A stretch of DNA of 64,000 bases from positions 248,001-312,000 of the forward strand of contig NZ_PYON01000003.1 in NCBI RefSeq assembly GCF_003026355.1. The letters are read 5' to 3'. The position numbers and the translations under genes were made by a program. How positions within the stretch are numbered: position 1 is the stretch's first letter; each line of letters starts with the position of its first letter. Shown here one piece after another: positions 9,042-17,393 of this stretch. This stretch comes from Photobacterium kishitanii. Its GTDB lineage: Bacteria; Pseudomonadota; Gammaproteobacteria; Enterobacterales; Vibrionaceae. The notes below the pieces were generated by a model. That model did not search any database and was not told the DNA's origin. It saw nothing but the letters and a program-made list of their open reading frames with translations.

Positions 9042-9112
9042 GTATAGATAAATAAGCAAAATAAAATAGGCGAAGTGAGTAAGCTTTCGTTAAAAATAAT
9101 AAGAGGTGAACT

Positions 9113-9988
9113 GTGAAGCCATTGAAGCCGCAACAATATTCGCTAGTTACTAATGACGCTAAGATTCAATGGTGTCAGGTGACACAATCGATTGATGATC
9201 AACGTCAACGGGGAATAGTTACCTTAGTGGGGGCAGGTCCTGGTGATCCGGAGCTATTAACACTAAAGGCATTAAAAACTCTCGAAAATGCGGATGTAGT
9301 GGTTTATGACCGTTTAGTGAGTGCTGCAGTTATGGCGCTTATTCCATCTCATAGTCAAACTATTTATGTGGGTAAAGCCAAAGGCCAACACAGCATAACC
9401 CAATTAGGGATCAATCAGTTATTGGTACGGTTAGCCCAACAAGGGAAGCAAGTGTGTCGTTTAAAAGGCGGAGATGTATTTGTGTTTGGTCGTGGTGGCG
9501 AGGAAATACAATATTTACGCCAACATAGTATCGAGGTTGACGTTGTACCAGGTATTACTGCTGCAGGGGGGTGTAGCGCGTATGCGGGGATTCCACTAAC
9601 CCATCGCGGGGTATCTCAAGGCTGCACATTAGTTACTGTACACACTGAAAGAGATCTTGAGGTTCAATGGCAAGCTTTAGCCAAGCTTAACCATACATTA
9701 GTGTTTTATATGGGATTATCTAAAGTTGAACTTATCTGCCGCCAACTCGTAAATGCGGGGTTAGTCGCAGCGACACCTGCAGCGATAATCGAAAAAGGGT
9801 GTACTGATGAACAGCGAGTGATTAAGGCCACCTTAGCAACGTTAGCTGAGCAAGTTAATCGTCATCAGATTGGCTCACCTGCATTGATTATTATTGGTGA
9901 AGTGGTGAGTTTGAGTGACAGCTTAGCATGGCATCAGCCCAGAATGGATGCACTTATGTTGATGAATAAGCCTCAGAAGTTGGCATAG
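9113..9988 (+). CDS. cobA: uroporphyrinogen-III C-methyltransferase (SUMT)
   Basis: A 291-residue enzyme that uses S-adenosylmethionine to methylate uroporphyrinogen III at C2 and C7, giving precorrin-2 for sirohaem. SUMT signatures are visible: LVGAGPGDPELLTLKA (residues 37-52), YDRLVS, RLKGGDVFVFGRGGEE (about 117-132) and the VPGITAAGGCSAYAGIPLTHR block. It lacks the CysG oxidase/ferrochelatase half, so it needs another enzyme to finish sirohaem. About 35 extra residues precede the catalytic domain. The start is GTG at 9113, 5 nt after AAGAGGTGAA. It is the first gene of the nitrite reductase operon, which fits NirB's need for sirohaem. Confidence 0.9.
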   Translation: MKPLKPQQYSLVTNDAKIQWCQVTQSIDDQRQRGIVTLVGAGPGDPELLTLKALKTLENADVVVYDRLVSAAVMALIPSHSQTIYVGKAKGQHSITQLGINQLLVRLAQQGKQVCRLKGGDVFVFGRGGEEIQYLRQHSIEVDVVPGITAAGGCSAYAGIPLTHRGVSQGCTLVTVHTERDLEVQWQALAKLNHTLVFYMGLSKVELICRQLVNAGLVAATPAAIIEKGCTDEQRVIKATLATLAEQVNRHQIGSPALIIIGEVVSLSDSLAWHQPRMDALMLMNKPQKLA

Positions 9989-10002
9989 AGAAGGAGATCA
10001 TC

Positions 10003-12546
10003 ATGGATAGAAAACGGATTGTTATTGTTGGTAATGGCATGGTTGGCCATCATTTTATTGAGCAGGTATTGGCATCTGATGGTGCTGATGGCATAGATTT
10101 AGTCACGTTTTCAGAAGAAGATCGTTTAGCTTATGATCGCGTCCAGCTCAGTCATTATTTTAATGATAAAACAGCGGCAGACTTAGCCTTAGCACATGAG
10201 GCAGATTATCAACAAGCAGGAGTCAGTTATCATATTAACCAACAGGTGACGGCGATTGATCGTGAACATAAATATATTATCACTGAGCAAGGAAAAAAGA
10301 TTACTTATGATCAGTTGATATTAGCCACCGGATCATACCCTTTTGTCCCCCCGATTGCCGGTAATGATGCTGAACATTGTCATGTGTATCGTACTATTAA
10401 TGATTTAAAAGCGATTGCAGCATCAGGTAAACAAAGTCGAGTAGGAGTAGTGATTGGTGGTGGCTTACTTGGACTTGAAGCTGCAAATGCACTGCAAAAT
10501 ATGGCACTGGAAACTCATGTGGTTGAGTTTGCGCCACAGTTAATGGCAGTACAGCTGGATGAAGGTGGTGGGGCGTTATTACGTCAAAAAATAGAAGCAT
10601 TAGGCGTTAATGTTCATACTAGTAAAGCAACTGAGAAAATTGTTACTGGTGATCAATGCCGTTATAAGCTTATTTTTGCTGATGGTACTGAGTTAGATAC
10701 CGATATGGTGGTGTTTTCTGCGGGCATTCGTCCTCAAGATGCACTGGCTAAACAGGCAGGATTAACCATAGGTGAGCGCGGCGGGATAGTGATTAATGAT
10801 CAATGTCAGACCAGTGATGCTGATATTTATGCTATTGGTGAGTGTGCGTTATGGAATAACCGTATTTTTGGTTTAGTTGCACCAGGTTATAAAATGGCAC
10901 GCGTTGCTGCTTCGACTGTGTGTGGTATTGATGCTGCATTTACCGGTGCTGACATGAGTACCAAATTGAAATTATTAGGCGTCGATGTTGCGAGTATTGG
11001 TGAAGTACATAATATTGATGCTTCTCAGGTATTTACCTTGTCAAATGATATTGAGCAGAGTTATCAACGGATTATTGCCTCAGAACAAGGGGATAAATTA
11101 CTAGGGGCAGTATTAGTGGGTAATGTTGAGCAGTATTCTCAGCTATTGCAATTGACATTGAATCAATCGCCGTTACCGACGCCACCGTCATTATTATTAA
11201 TGCCAGAGGCGTTAGCAGCGACCACACAAATGACAGCTGTTGATGATGTGGTTGGCGATAAGGCACCAGTATGTTCATGCTTTGATGTTAATAAAGGTCA
11301 GATTTGTCAGGCGGTTGCTGATGGTTGTGTCGATATGGCTCAACTTAAAACCATGACTAAAGCGAGTACTGGGTGTGGTGGATGTGCCAGCTTCGCTAAA
11401 CAAATACTGGAAACTGAGTTAGCGGCGTTAGGGCATCAAGTTAATCACCATTTATGTGAGCATTTTAGTTATAGTCGTCAGCAATTGGCCGATATCATTC
11501 GAGTTAAAAAGATCAAAACGTTTAGCGCCTTATTAACTGAATATGGCTCAGGGTTAGGCTGTGATATCTGTAAACCTGCTATCAGTTCAATTCTCGCCTC
11601 ATTTTGGAATGATTATATTCTTGAACCACAACATGTCGGTCTGCAAGATACCAATGATATTTACCTTGGTAATATGCAAAAAGACGGTACTTATTCTGTT
11701 GTACCTCGTATTCCTGCTGGTGAAATTACCCCCGAAAAACTGATTATCTTAGGACAAGTTGCCCAACAATTTAAACTCTATACCAAAATAACCGGCGGAC
11801 AACGGATTGATTTATTTGGAGCACAGTTACACCAATTACCTCAAATTTGGCGGTTACTTGTTGATGCAGGGTTTGAAACTGGACACGCTTATGGCAAATC
11901 GGTGCGAACAGTAAAATCGTGTGTAGGATCAACTTGGTGCCGTTATGGTATGGCCGATAGCATGGCGTTTGCGATTGATCTTGAAAATCGTTACAAAGGC
12001 TTACGATCCCCGCATAAGCTTAAGTTTGCCGTTTCTGGTTGTACTCGTGAATGTGCAGAAGCTCAATCAAAAGATATTGGCGTGATTGCCACTGAAAAAG
12101 GCTGGAATTTATATGTGGCTGGTAATGGCGGTATGCGTCCCCGTCATGGTGATCTATTTGCATCGGATCTCGATAACGACACTTTGATCAGTTATATCGA
12201 TCGCATATTAATGTTTTATATCCGCACTGCCGATAGGCTGCAACGAACCTCAGTATGGCTAGAAAACCTTGAGGGTGGAATTGATTATTTACGCCAGGTC
12301 GTCATTGATGATGCGTTAGATATTAACGTTGAACTTGAGCAAGAAATGGCATCTAGTTTAAGTAATTACCAATGTGAATGGAAAACTACGCTTGAGTCAC
12401 CGCAAGAGCTACGTCGGTTTCAGCATTTTATTAATAGTCGTCAACCTGATTTGGGCTTGGCTTATCATACTGTTCGTCAGCAGCGTACCCCCATGACTTG
12501 GCCTAAAAGCGGTGAGCCTATTACGATCGTTAATATTACTGAATAA
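10003..12546 (+). CDS. nirB: assimilatory nitrite reductase (NADH), large subunit
   Basis: An 847-residue cytoplasmic flavo-sirohaem protein that reduces nitrite to ammonium with NAD(P)H. Domains in order: FAD-binding (VIVGNGMVGHHF, residues 6-17), NAD-binding (GVVIGGGLLGLEAANAL, about 147-163), a BFD [2Fe-2S] domain starting at Cys424/Cys426 and ending in STGCGGC, then the ferredoxin-like and sirohaem/[4Fe-4S] domains. The cluster and haem ligands are Cys640, Cys646, Cys680 and Cys684 (SCVGSTWC ... SGCTREC). Length agrees with NirB (about 850). It lies 14 nt after cobA with AGAAGGAG as ribosome binding site, and 6 nt before nirD. Confidence 0.95.
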   Translation: MDRKRIVIVGNGMVGHHFIEQVLASDGADGIDLVTFSEEDRLAYDRVQLSHYFNDKTAADLALAHEADYQQAGVSYHINQQVTAIDREHKYIITEQGKKITYDQLILATGSYPFVPPIAGNDAEHCHVYRTINDLKAIAASGKQSRVGVVIGGGLLGLEAANALQNMALETHVVEFAPQLMAVQLDEGGGALLRQKIEALGVNVHTSKATEKIVTGDQCRYKLIFADGTELDTDMVVFSAGIRPQDALAKQAGLTIGERGGIVINDQCQTSDADIYAIGECALWNNRIFGLVAPGYKMARVAASTVCGIDAAFTGADMSTKLKLLGVDVASIGEVHNIDASQVFTLSNDIEQSYQRIIASEQGDKLLGAVLVGNVEQYSQLLQLTLNQSPLPTPPSLLLMPEALAATTQMTAVDDVVGDKAPVCSCFDVNKGQICQAVADGCVDMAQLKTMTKASTGCGGCASFAKQILETELAALGHQVNHHLCEHFSYSRQQLADIIRVKKIKTFSALLTEYGSGLGCDICKPAISSILASFWNDYILEPQHVGLQDTNDIYLGNMQKDGTYSVVPRIPAGEITPEKLIILGQVAQQFKLYTKITGGQRIDLFGAQLHQLPQIWRLLVDAGFETGHAYGKSVRTVKSCVGSTWCRYGMADSMAFAIDLENRYKGLRSPHKLKFAVSGCTRECAEAQSKDIGVIATEKGWNLYVAGNGGMRPRHGDLFASDLDNDTLISYIDRILMFYIRTADRLQRTSVWLENLEGGIDYLRQVVIDDALDINVELEQEMASSLSNYQCEWKTTLESPQELRRFQHFINSRQPDLGLAYHTVRQQRTPMTWPKSGEPITIVNITE

Positions 12547-12552
12547 GGATAA

Positions 12553-12906
12553 ATGATGATTAATCAATGGATTACTGTATGTGATGAAAACGATTTATAT
12601 CTTGATGCTGGGGTGTGTGCGTTAGTCAATGGTCACCAGATAGCACTCTTTTGGTGTGGTCATAATAATACTCTGTATGCGATTAATAATTATGACCCGG
12701 TTGGTAAAGCGAATGTGCTTTCAAGGGGTATTCTTGGCTCACTAAACGGCACAGTTGTCGTGGCTTCGCCGTTATATAAACAACATTTTTGCCTTGAAAG
12801 TGGTCAATGTTTAGAGCTCGCTGAAACCTTAGTACCTACATACCCAGTGCGACGTTATAACGGTAGTGTTCAGGTGCAATTGATCGTTTCTTTACTCGGT
12901 AAATAG
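12553..12906 (+). CDS. nirD: nitrite reductase (NADH), small subunit
   Basis: A 117-residue Rieske-fold protein that partners NirB. Its Rieske-like region lacks the iron-sulfur ligands (the usual CxH pairs are not present), which is normal for NirD. Recognisable parts are the IALFWCGHNNTLYAINNYDP strand region and the PLYKQHFCLESGQCLE turn. It starts at ATG 12553 (a second ATG follows at 12556), 6 nt after nirB, with AAGGAT as ribosome binding site. The transporter gene begins 6 nt after its stop. Confidence 0.9.
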   Translation: MMINQWITVCDENDLYLDAGVCALVNGHQIALFWCGHNNTLYAINNYDPVGKANVLSRGILGSLNGTVVVASPLYKQHFCLESGQCLELAETLVPTYPVRRYNGSVQVQLIVSLLGK

Positions 12907-12915
12907 GGAACAGTG

Positions 12916-14385
12916 ATGTCAAATTATATTAAGTTTAATTTGTTCTCTTTTCGCGGCAAGATGAAAATACTCCATATAAGTTGGTTGGCATTTTTTATTA
13001 CCTTTATGGTGTGGTTCAATTTCGCACCGCTGCTGCAAGCGGTAAAAACCTCTTTAGGATTAACCACAGAACAAATAAAAACCTTATTAATATTAAATGT
13101 AGCGTTAACTATTCCTGCGCGGGTTGTAGTTGGTATGCTCACAGATAGATATGGGCCTCGAATAGTGTATAGCTTGCTATTAGTACTATGCGCGATTCCT
13201 TGCTTTGTATTTGCGTTTTCAACCACCTTTATGCAAGCCGCTATAGCGCGTTTTGCACTTGGCTTTATTGGGGCTGGATTTGTTATCGGTATTCGATTGG
13301 TGTCGGAGTGGTTTCCACATCATGAATTAGGGACTGCGGAAGGTATTTATGGTGGTTGGGGTAATTTTGGCTCTGCGGCGGCGGCGTTTACATTACCAAC
13401 ATTAGCATTATGGTTTGGTGGTGATGAGGGTTGGCGTTATGCCATGGCTGTTACGGGTGGCTTAAGCGTTATATTTGGCGTGATATTTTATTTCACAGTA
13501 ACAGATACTCCTAAAGGTGCAACGTATTATAAATCAAAACATATTGGTGCAATGGAGGTGACATCTCGAGGAGATTTATGGTTATTAATTATTATGAAAA
13601 TCCCGATGTATGCCGCGATGGCGTTATTGGTGTGGAAGCTGTCATTACCTGCGATTGGTATGTTAAGGGCTGATATTAGCAATGGTATTTATATCGGCTT
13701 AGTTGGATTTTATTTATTTGATATTAAACAACTGTGGCAGGCTAATCGAAAGATATTAATTAAGCCAGTACCAACCATACACCGCTACTCTTTTCGACAA
13801 GTTGCGGTGCTGAATGTGTTGTATTTTACGACCTTTGGTTCTGAGTTAGCGGTGGTCTCCATGTTACCGTTATTTTTTGCAGATATATTTACTTTAACAC
13901 CAGTTATGGCTGGAGTGGTTGCGTCTTCTTATGCGTTTATGAATTTGGTTTCTCGTCCTGGTGGTGGTTGGTTGTCAGATAGATTTGGCCGTAAATCAAC
14001 CTTGCTTATTTTAACCGCTGGTTTGGCAATAGGCTATTTGATAATGGCAAATATTAGTGCCAGTTGGCCATTATGGGTCGCAGTAGCAGCAGCAATGATT
14101 TGTTCTTTTTTTGTTCAGTCCGGTGAAGGTGCTGTGTTTGCAGTAGTGCCATTGATTAAACGGCGTATGACAGGTCAAATCGCAGGGATGACAGGTGCTT
14201 ATGGCAATGTTGGTGCTGTGTGTTATTTGACTATTTTATCATTGGTTGAATACAGTACCTTTTTTGTCATTATTGCGTTGACAGCCATATTAGGTTTTGT
14301 GGCGTTATTGGCATTGAAAGAGCCCTCGGGGAAAATGGCAGAGATTAATGATGATGGTAGTGTGACTTTAATTGATGTGGGTTAA
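12916..14385 (+). CDS. nitrate/nitrite MFS transporter (NarK/NasA type)
   Basis: A 489-residue inner-membrane protein of the nitrate/nitrite porter branch of the MFS. Visible features are WFNFAPLLQAVKTSLGL in helix 1, RVVVGMLTDRYGPR between helices 2 and 3, the nitrate-signature helix GFVIGIRLVSEWFP, GGWGNFGSAAAA, and the second signature region VRP-like SRPGGGWLSDRFGRK. It has about 12 segments plus a longer central loop. ATG at 12916 is used; GTG at 12913 is equally possible. It supplies nitrate to NasA and is co-transcribed with nirBD. Direction and ion coupling cannot be read from sequence. Confidence 0.88.
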   Translation: MSNYIKFNLFSFRGKMKILHISWLAFFITFMVWFNFAPLLQAVKTSLGLTTEQIKTLLILNVALTIPARVVVGMLTDRYGPRIVYSLLLVLCAIPCFVFAFSTTFMQAAIARFALGFIGAGFVIGIRLVSEWFPHHELGTAEGIYGGWGNFGSAAAAFTLPTLALWFGGDEGWRYAMAVTGGLSVIFGVIFYFTVTDTPKGATYYKSKHIGAMEVTSRGDLWLLIIMKIPMYAAMALLVWKLSLPAIGMLRADISNGIYIGLVGFYLFDIKQLWQANRKILIKPVPTIHRYSFRQVAVLNVLYFTTFGSELAVVSMLPLFFADIFTLTPVMAGVVASSYAFMNLVSRPGGGWLSDRFGRKSTLLILTAGLAIGYLIMANISASWPLWVAVAAAMICSFFVQSGEGAVFAVVPLIKRRMTGQIAGMTGAYGNVGAVCYLTILSLVEYSTFFVIIALTAILGFVALLALKEPSGKMAEINDDGSVTLIDVG

Positions 14386-14412
14386 TGGTGCCGTTGAATA
14401 AGGAATAGTGCG

Positions 14413-16182
14413 ATGGGATCAAATCTGGCAGTGTGTTGTGGCGGTTATTCTGATGCTGGAACAAAGCCGCAGAATCAGGATGCTTTCGCGGTGTTATCGC
14501 CTTCAAAAACGGTTGAGTTACAACATAAAGGGGTCGTCGCTTGTATTGCCGATGGGGTTAGTTGTAGTCATCGTAGTTATATTGCCAGTCAATTAAGTGT
14601 TACTCACTTTATTGAAGACTATTTAGCTACCGCGACCACACTATCAGTAAAAGATGCTGCTTCTTCAGTATTAAATACACTTAACTTATGGTTGTTTCAT
14701 CATGATCAACAAGCAGGCTTACCACAAGATGCAGCTGTGACTTCATTTTCAGTGGTGATTATTAAATCTAATACTGCTCATATATTTCATATTGGAGATT
14801 GTCGCGTTTATTTATGGCGTGATAATGATTGTCGTTGTTTAACCCAAGATCATCGCCGTAATCATCATGATGGTCAACATTACCTTACTCGCGCACTTGG
14901 TATGGACTCACACTTGCAAGTGGATTATCAGGCAGTAGCATTAAATGTGAATGATAAAGTAGTAATGACCACTGACGGCGTTCATGATAGCTGTGATGTT
15001 CCACAATCTCTTGATAAGATGTTCCATTCTGCTAAAACACTTTCATCTACTCCAGCTACTTCATCGTTATTTACTCAACAACGGCGACGGTGTTTAGAGC
15101 AACAAGCACATCAGTTAGTGACGAATGCACAGCAACAAGGATCACAAGATAATGCCAGTTGTGTGATCTTAGATATTGTAGCATTACCGATGTTAGCCCT
15201 TGATGAAGTACTCGCCGAATATGTCAATAAAACCATTCCAGTGGCACTTAATGTGGGGCAACGGATTGATCAATTTGTTATTTGTCGAGTACTTGATGCT
15301 GGATGTCGAAGTCATATTTATTTAGCACAGTCAGATGACGATAACGGTTATTATGTGTTAAAAATGCCATCACCTAATATGGTTGATGACAGTGAATATC
15401 TACATTGTTTTGTGCGTGAAGGTTGGCTTGGGCAGCAATGCCAACATGTTGGTGTAATGAAAATATTTAACCATAATGCACAGTCAGTGTTTCTTTACCA
15501 TGTGTGTGAGTTTGTTGAAGGTTTAACCCTGCGGCAATGGATGATAGATAACCCCCTGCCATCATTGACGACAGTAAGAGTGATTGTTGCTGAAATTGTG
15601 ACAGTTATACGTACTTTGCAACGACAGGGTATTTATCACGCCGATATAAAACCCGATAACATTATGTTGCGTCCTGATTTAAGTGTGACCTTGATTGATT
15701 TTGGTAGCGCGTGGATCAATGGCTATCAAGAATTAGTTTCAACACTTACCGGTTATCATCCACATGGAGATTTAAATTATTTAGCGCCAGAATGTCATGC
15801 TGGTGGAAAACCATCATTGCTAAGTGAGCAATTTTCGTTAGGTATTGTTATCTATGAAATGCTTACTGGTTCATTACCATACCAACGCTTGACGCCACAT
15901 TCTGTTGCACCTGTAGCAATGAAAATGGATTACACTGCGATAAGGCGCTACCGACAAGATTTACCGATATGGTTAGAGTCTACTCTTAAGAAAAGCTGTC
16001 ATCCTTATGCCCAGTATCGCTATCAAGCACTCTCTGAGTTAGTGATGGCATTAAGTACCCCCGCCTCGTTATCCACCATGTTGCAGCAACCGTTAATTGA
16101 ACGAAATCCGTTATTATTGTGGCAATGTATTAGCACAATATTATTGGTGATTGTGTTGCTACAAGGCTTTTGGTCATCATAA
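14413..16182 (+). CDS. PP2C phosphatase-Ser/Thr kinase fusion, membrane-anchored
   Basis: A 589-residue protein joining two opposing activities. Residues 1-255 are a PP2C/SpoIIE-like phosphatase with metal-binding aspartates in NQDAF, IADGVS, TTDGVHD and SQDNAS. Residues about 280-560 are a Hanks-type kinase with VAIK-like YYVLKMP, catalytic loop HADIKPDN (409-416) and DFG at 429-431. The HRD arginine is Ala, making it a non-RD kinase, which usually does not need activation-loop phosphorylation. A single C-terminal membrane helix (about 567-587) anchors it. It is the last gene of the nitrite reductase operon, 27 nt after the transporter. Similar fusions occur in nirBD operons of Pseudomonas and Vibrio; their targets are not established. 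Confidence 0.9.
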   Translation: MGSNLAVCCGGYSDAGTKPQNQDAFAVLSPSKTVELQHKGVVACIADGVSCSHRSYIASQLSVTHFIEDYLATATTLSVKDAASSVLNTLNLWLFHHDQQAGLPQDAAVTSFSVVIIKSNTAHIFHIGDCRVYLWRDNDCRCLTQDHRRNHHDGQHYLTRALGMDSHLQVDYQAVALNVNDKVVMTTDGVHDSCDVPQSLDKMFHSAKTLSSTPATSSLFTQQRRRCLEQQAHQLVTNAQQQGSQDNASCVILDIVALPMLALDEVLAEYVNKTIPVALNVGQRIDQFVICRVLDAGCRSHIYLAQSDDDNGYYVLKMPSPNMVDDSEYLHCFVREGWLGQQCQHVGVMKIFNHNAQSVFLYHVCEFVEGLTLRQWMIDNPLPSLTTVRVIVAEIVTVIRTLQRQGIYHADIKPDNIMLRPDLSVTLIDFGSAWINGYQELVSTLTGYHPHGDLNYLAPECHAGGKPSLLSEQFSLGIVIYEMLTGSLPYQRLTPHSVAPVAMKMDYTAIRRYRQDLPIWLESTLKKSCHPYAQYRYQALSELVMALSTPASLSTMLQQPLIERNPLLLWQCISTILLVIVLLQGFWSS

Positions 16183-16275
16183 GTGTAAAGCAGCGTAAAG
16201 TTGAGTTGTGATGGTGTATTCAAAAAAATAGCTTTGCTAAACTACTATTCCTTTAAGGTATGTAGTGCTGGTTTA

Positions 16276-16305
16276 TCCTAGCGCATGTTGTTGAATGTTC
16301 TAGGA
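16276..16305 (+). promoter_or_regulatory. hairpin covering the ribosome binding site of the RND operon
   Basis: TCCTAG (16276-16281) pairs with CTAGGA (16300-16305). The right arm contains most of the Shine-Dalgarno AGGAAG (16302-16307) of the adaptor gene that starts at 16314, so the structure could limit translation. Confidence 0.35.
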
Positions 16306-16313
16306 AGTAGATC

Positions 16314-17393
16314 ATGATAAAACGAACATTGGTTTCAATGCTGATTATTACCACGTTAGCATTTGTGGTTGTGGGCTGCGATAGCGATTCAAATGCTTCT
16401 CCCAATACGGCAAGTGCACCCGCGACGCAAGTTGAAACCCAAACCATCAAATCACGGACATTGATCAAGCAAGTTATGGGCTATGGGGTAGTTAATAGCG
16501 CTAATGTCGTGACCCTGAAAAGTTTACAAACTAATAAAATAACCGCAATTTTATTTAGTGATGGTCAAACTGTAGTGAAAGGACAACTGTTAGTTCAGTT
16601 AGATCCTCGAGTGGCTGCTGCTAAGGTAGCTCATGATCAGGCATTATTAGCGACGGCTAAATTAGCTTGGCAACGACAGGCGCAATTGAGCGCTAAAGGC
16701 GTTGTTTCCCGTAGCGCTTATGATGACAGTGAAAGTAGCTATAAGCAGGCATTAGCCTTGTTAACCCAAGATAAAACCTTGTTATCTGAATTAGCCATTA
16801 AAGCACCGTTTAATGGCGTGATTAGCCAAACGGATTATCATGTTGGTGATGTGGTGACGGTTGGTAATAGCATTGCTACCTTATATACCCCACACCAACT
16901 AACGGTTGAATATCAATTATCCGCACTACAACGACAAGACTATAAAATTGGTCAGCAGGTTGTTGTGAGTTCAGAACTGGTGCCATCAATTCAGGCTATA
17001 GGCACAGTGAGTTATATTGCACCGAATACCGCTACTGGGTTAGTGACGTTGAAAGCACAGTTACCGCCAGATACCCCATTTTCTCCAGGGCAAAACATTA
17101 AAGTTGTGCAACAAACACAATTATTACCTCATCAAGTAACGATTCCTACATCCGCTTTAATGACCAATATCCAAGGCGCACAAGCGTTCGTGGTCGTTAA
17201 TAATAAAGCGCGTTTACGTGACGTTAAAGTCGGGGGGTATTACGATGGTTATGTACAAATTGCTTCTGGGTTAGTGGCAGGAGAACAATTAGTTGTTAAT
17301 GGTCAAAACTATTTACGTACTGATCAAAAGGTCACAATTGTTAACCCTAAACAGCCTCAAGTAAAAGCGCAATCGCAAGCAGGTAAAGCATGA
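16314..17393 (+). CDS. RND efflux periplasmic adaptor (membrane fusion lipoprotein)
   Basis: A 359-residue adaptor of the HlyD/AcrA family. It starts with a lipoprotein-type signal (MIKRTLV..., hydrophobic core, VVVGC at 18-22), so it is probably anchored in the inner membrane by Cys22. A lipoyl half-motif is seen in TNKITAILFSDGQTVVKGQLLVQLD, then a short hairpin helical region, the second lipoyl half (IKAPFNGVISQTDYHVGDVV), the beta-barrel and the membrane-proximal domain. The helical hairpin is short, as in AcrA homologues of marine bacteria. Its stop overlaps the start of the pump gene by 4 nt (ATGA), so the two are coupled. Confidence 0.88.
   Translation: MIKRTLVSMLIITTLAFVVVGCDSDSNASPNTASAPATQVETQTIKSRTLIKQVMGYGVVNSANVVTLKSLQTNKITAILFSDGQTVVKGQLLVQLDPRVAAAKVAHDQALLATAKLAWQRQAQLSAKGVVSRSAYDDSESSYKQALALLTQDKTLLSELAIKAPFNGVISQTDYHVGDVVTVGNSIATLYTPHQLTVEYQLSALQRQDYKIGQQVVVSSELVPSIQAIGTVSYIAPNTATGLVTLKAQLPPDTPFSPGQNIKVVQQTQLLPHQVTIPTSALMTNIQGAQAFVVVNNKARLRDVKVGGYYDGYVQIASGLVAGEQLVVNGQNYLRTDQKVTIVNPKQPQVKAQSQAGKA

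Noticed and set aside
12924..13226. 100-codon frame antisense to the nitrate transporter gene
   Set aside because: It lies wholly within a well-supported gene, has no ribosome binding site, and its protein is of unlikely composition.
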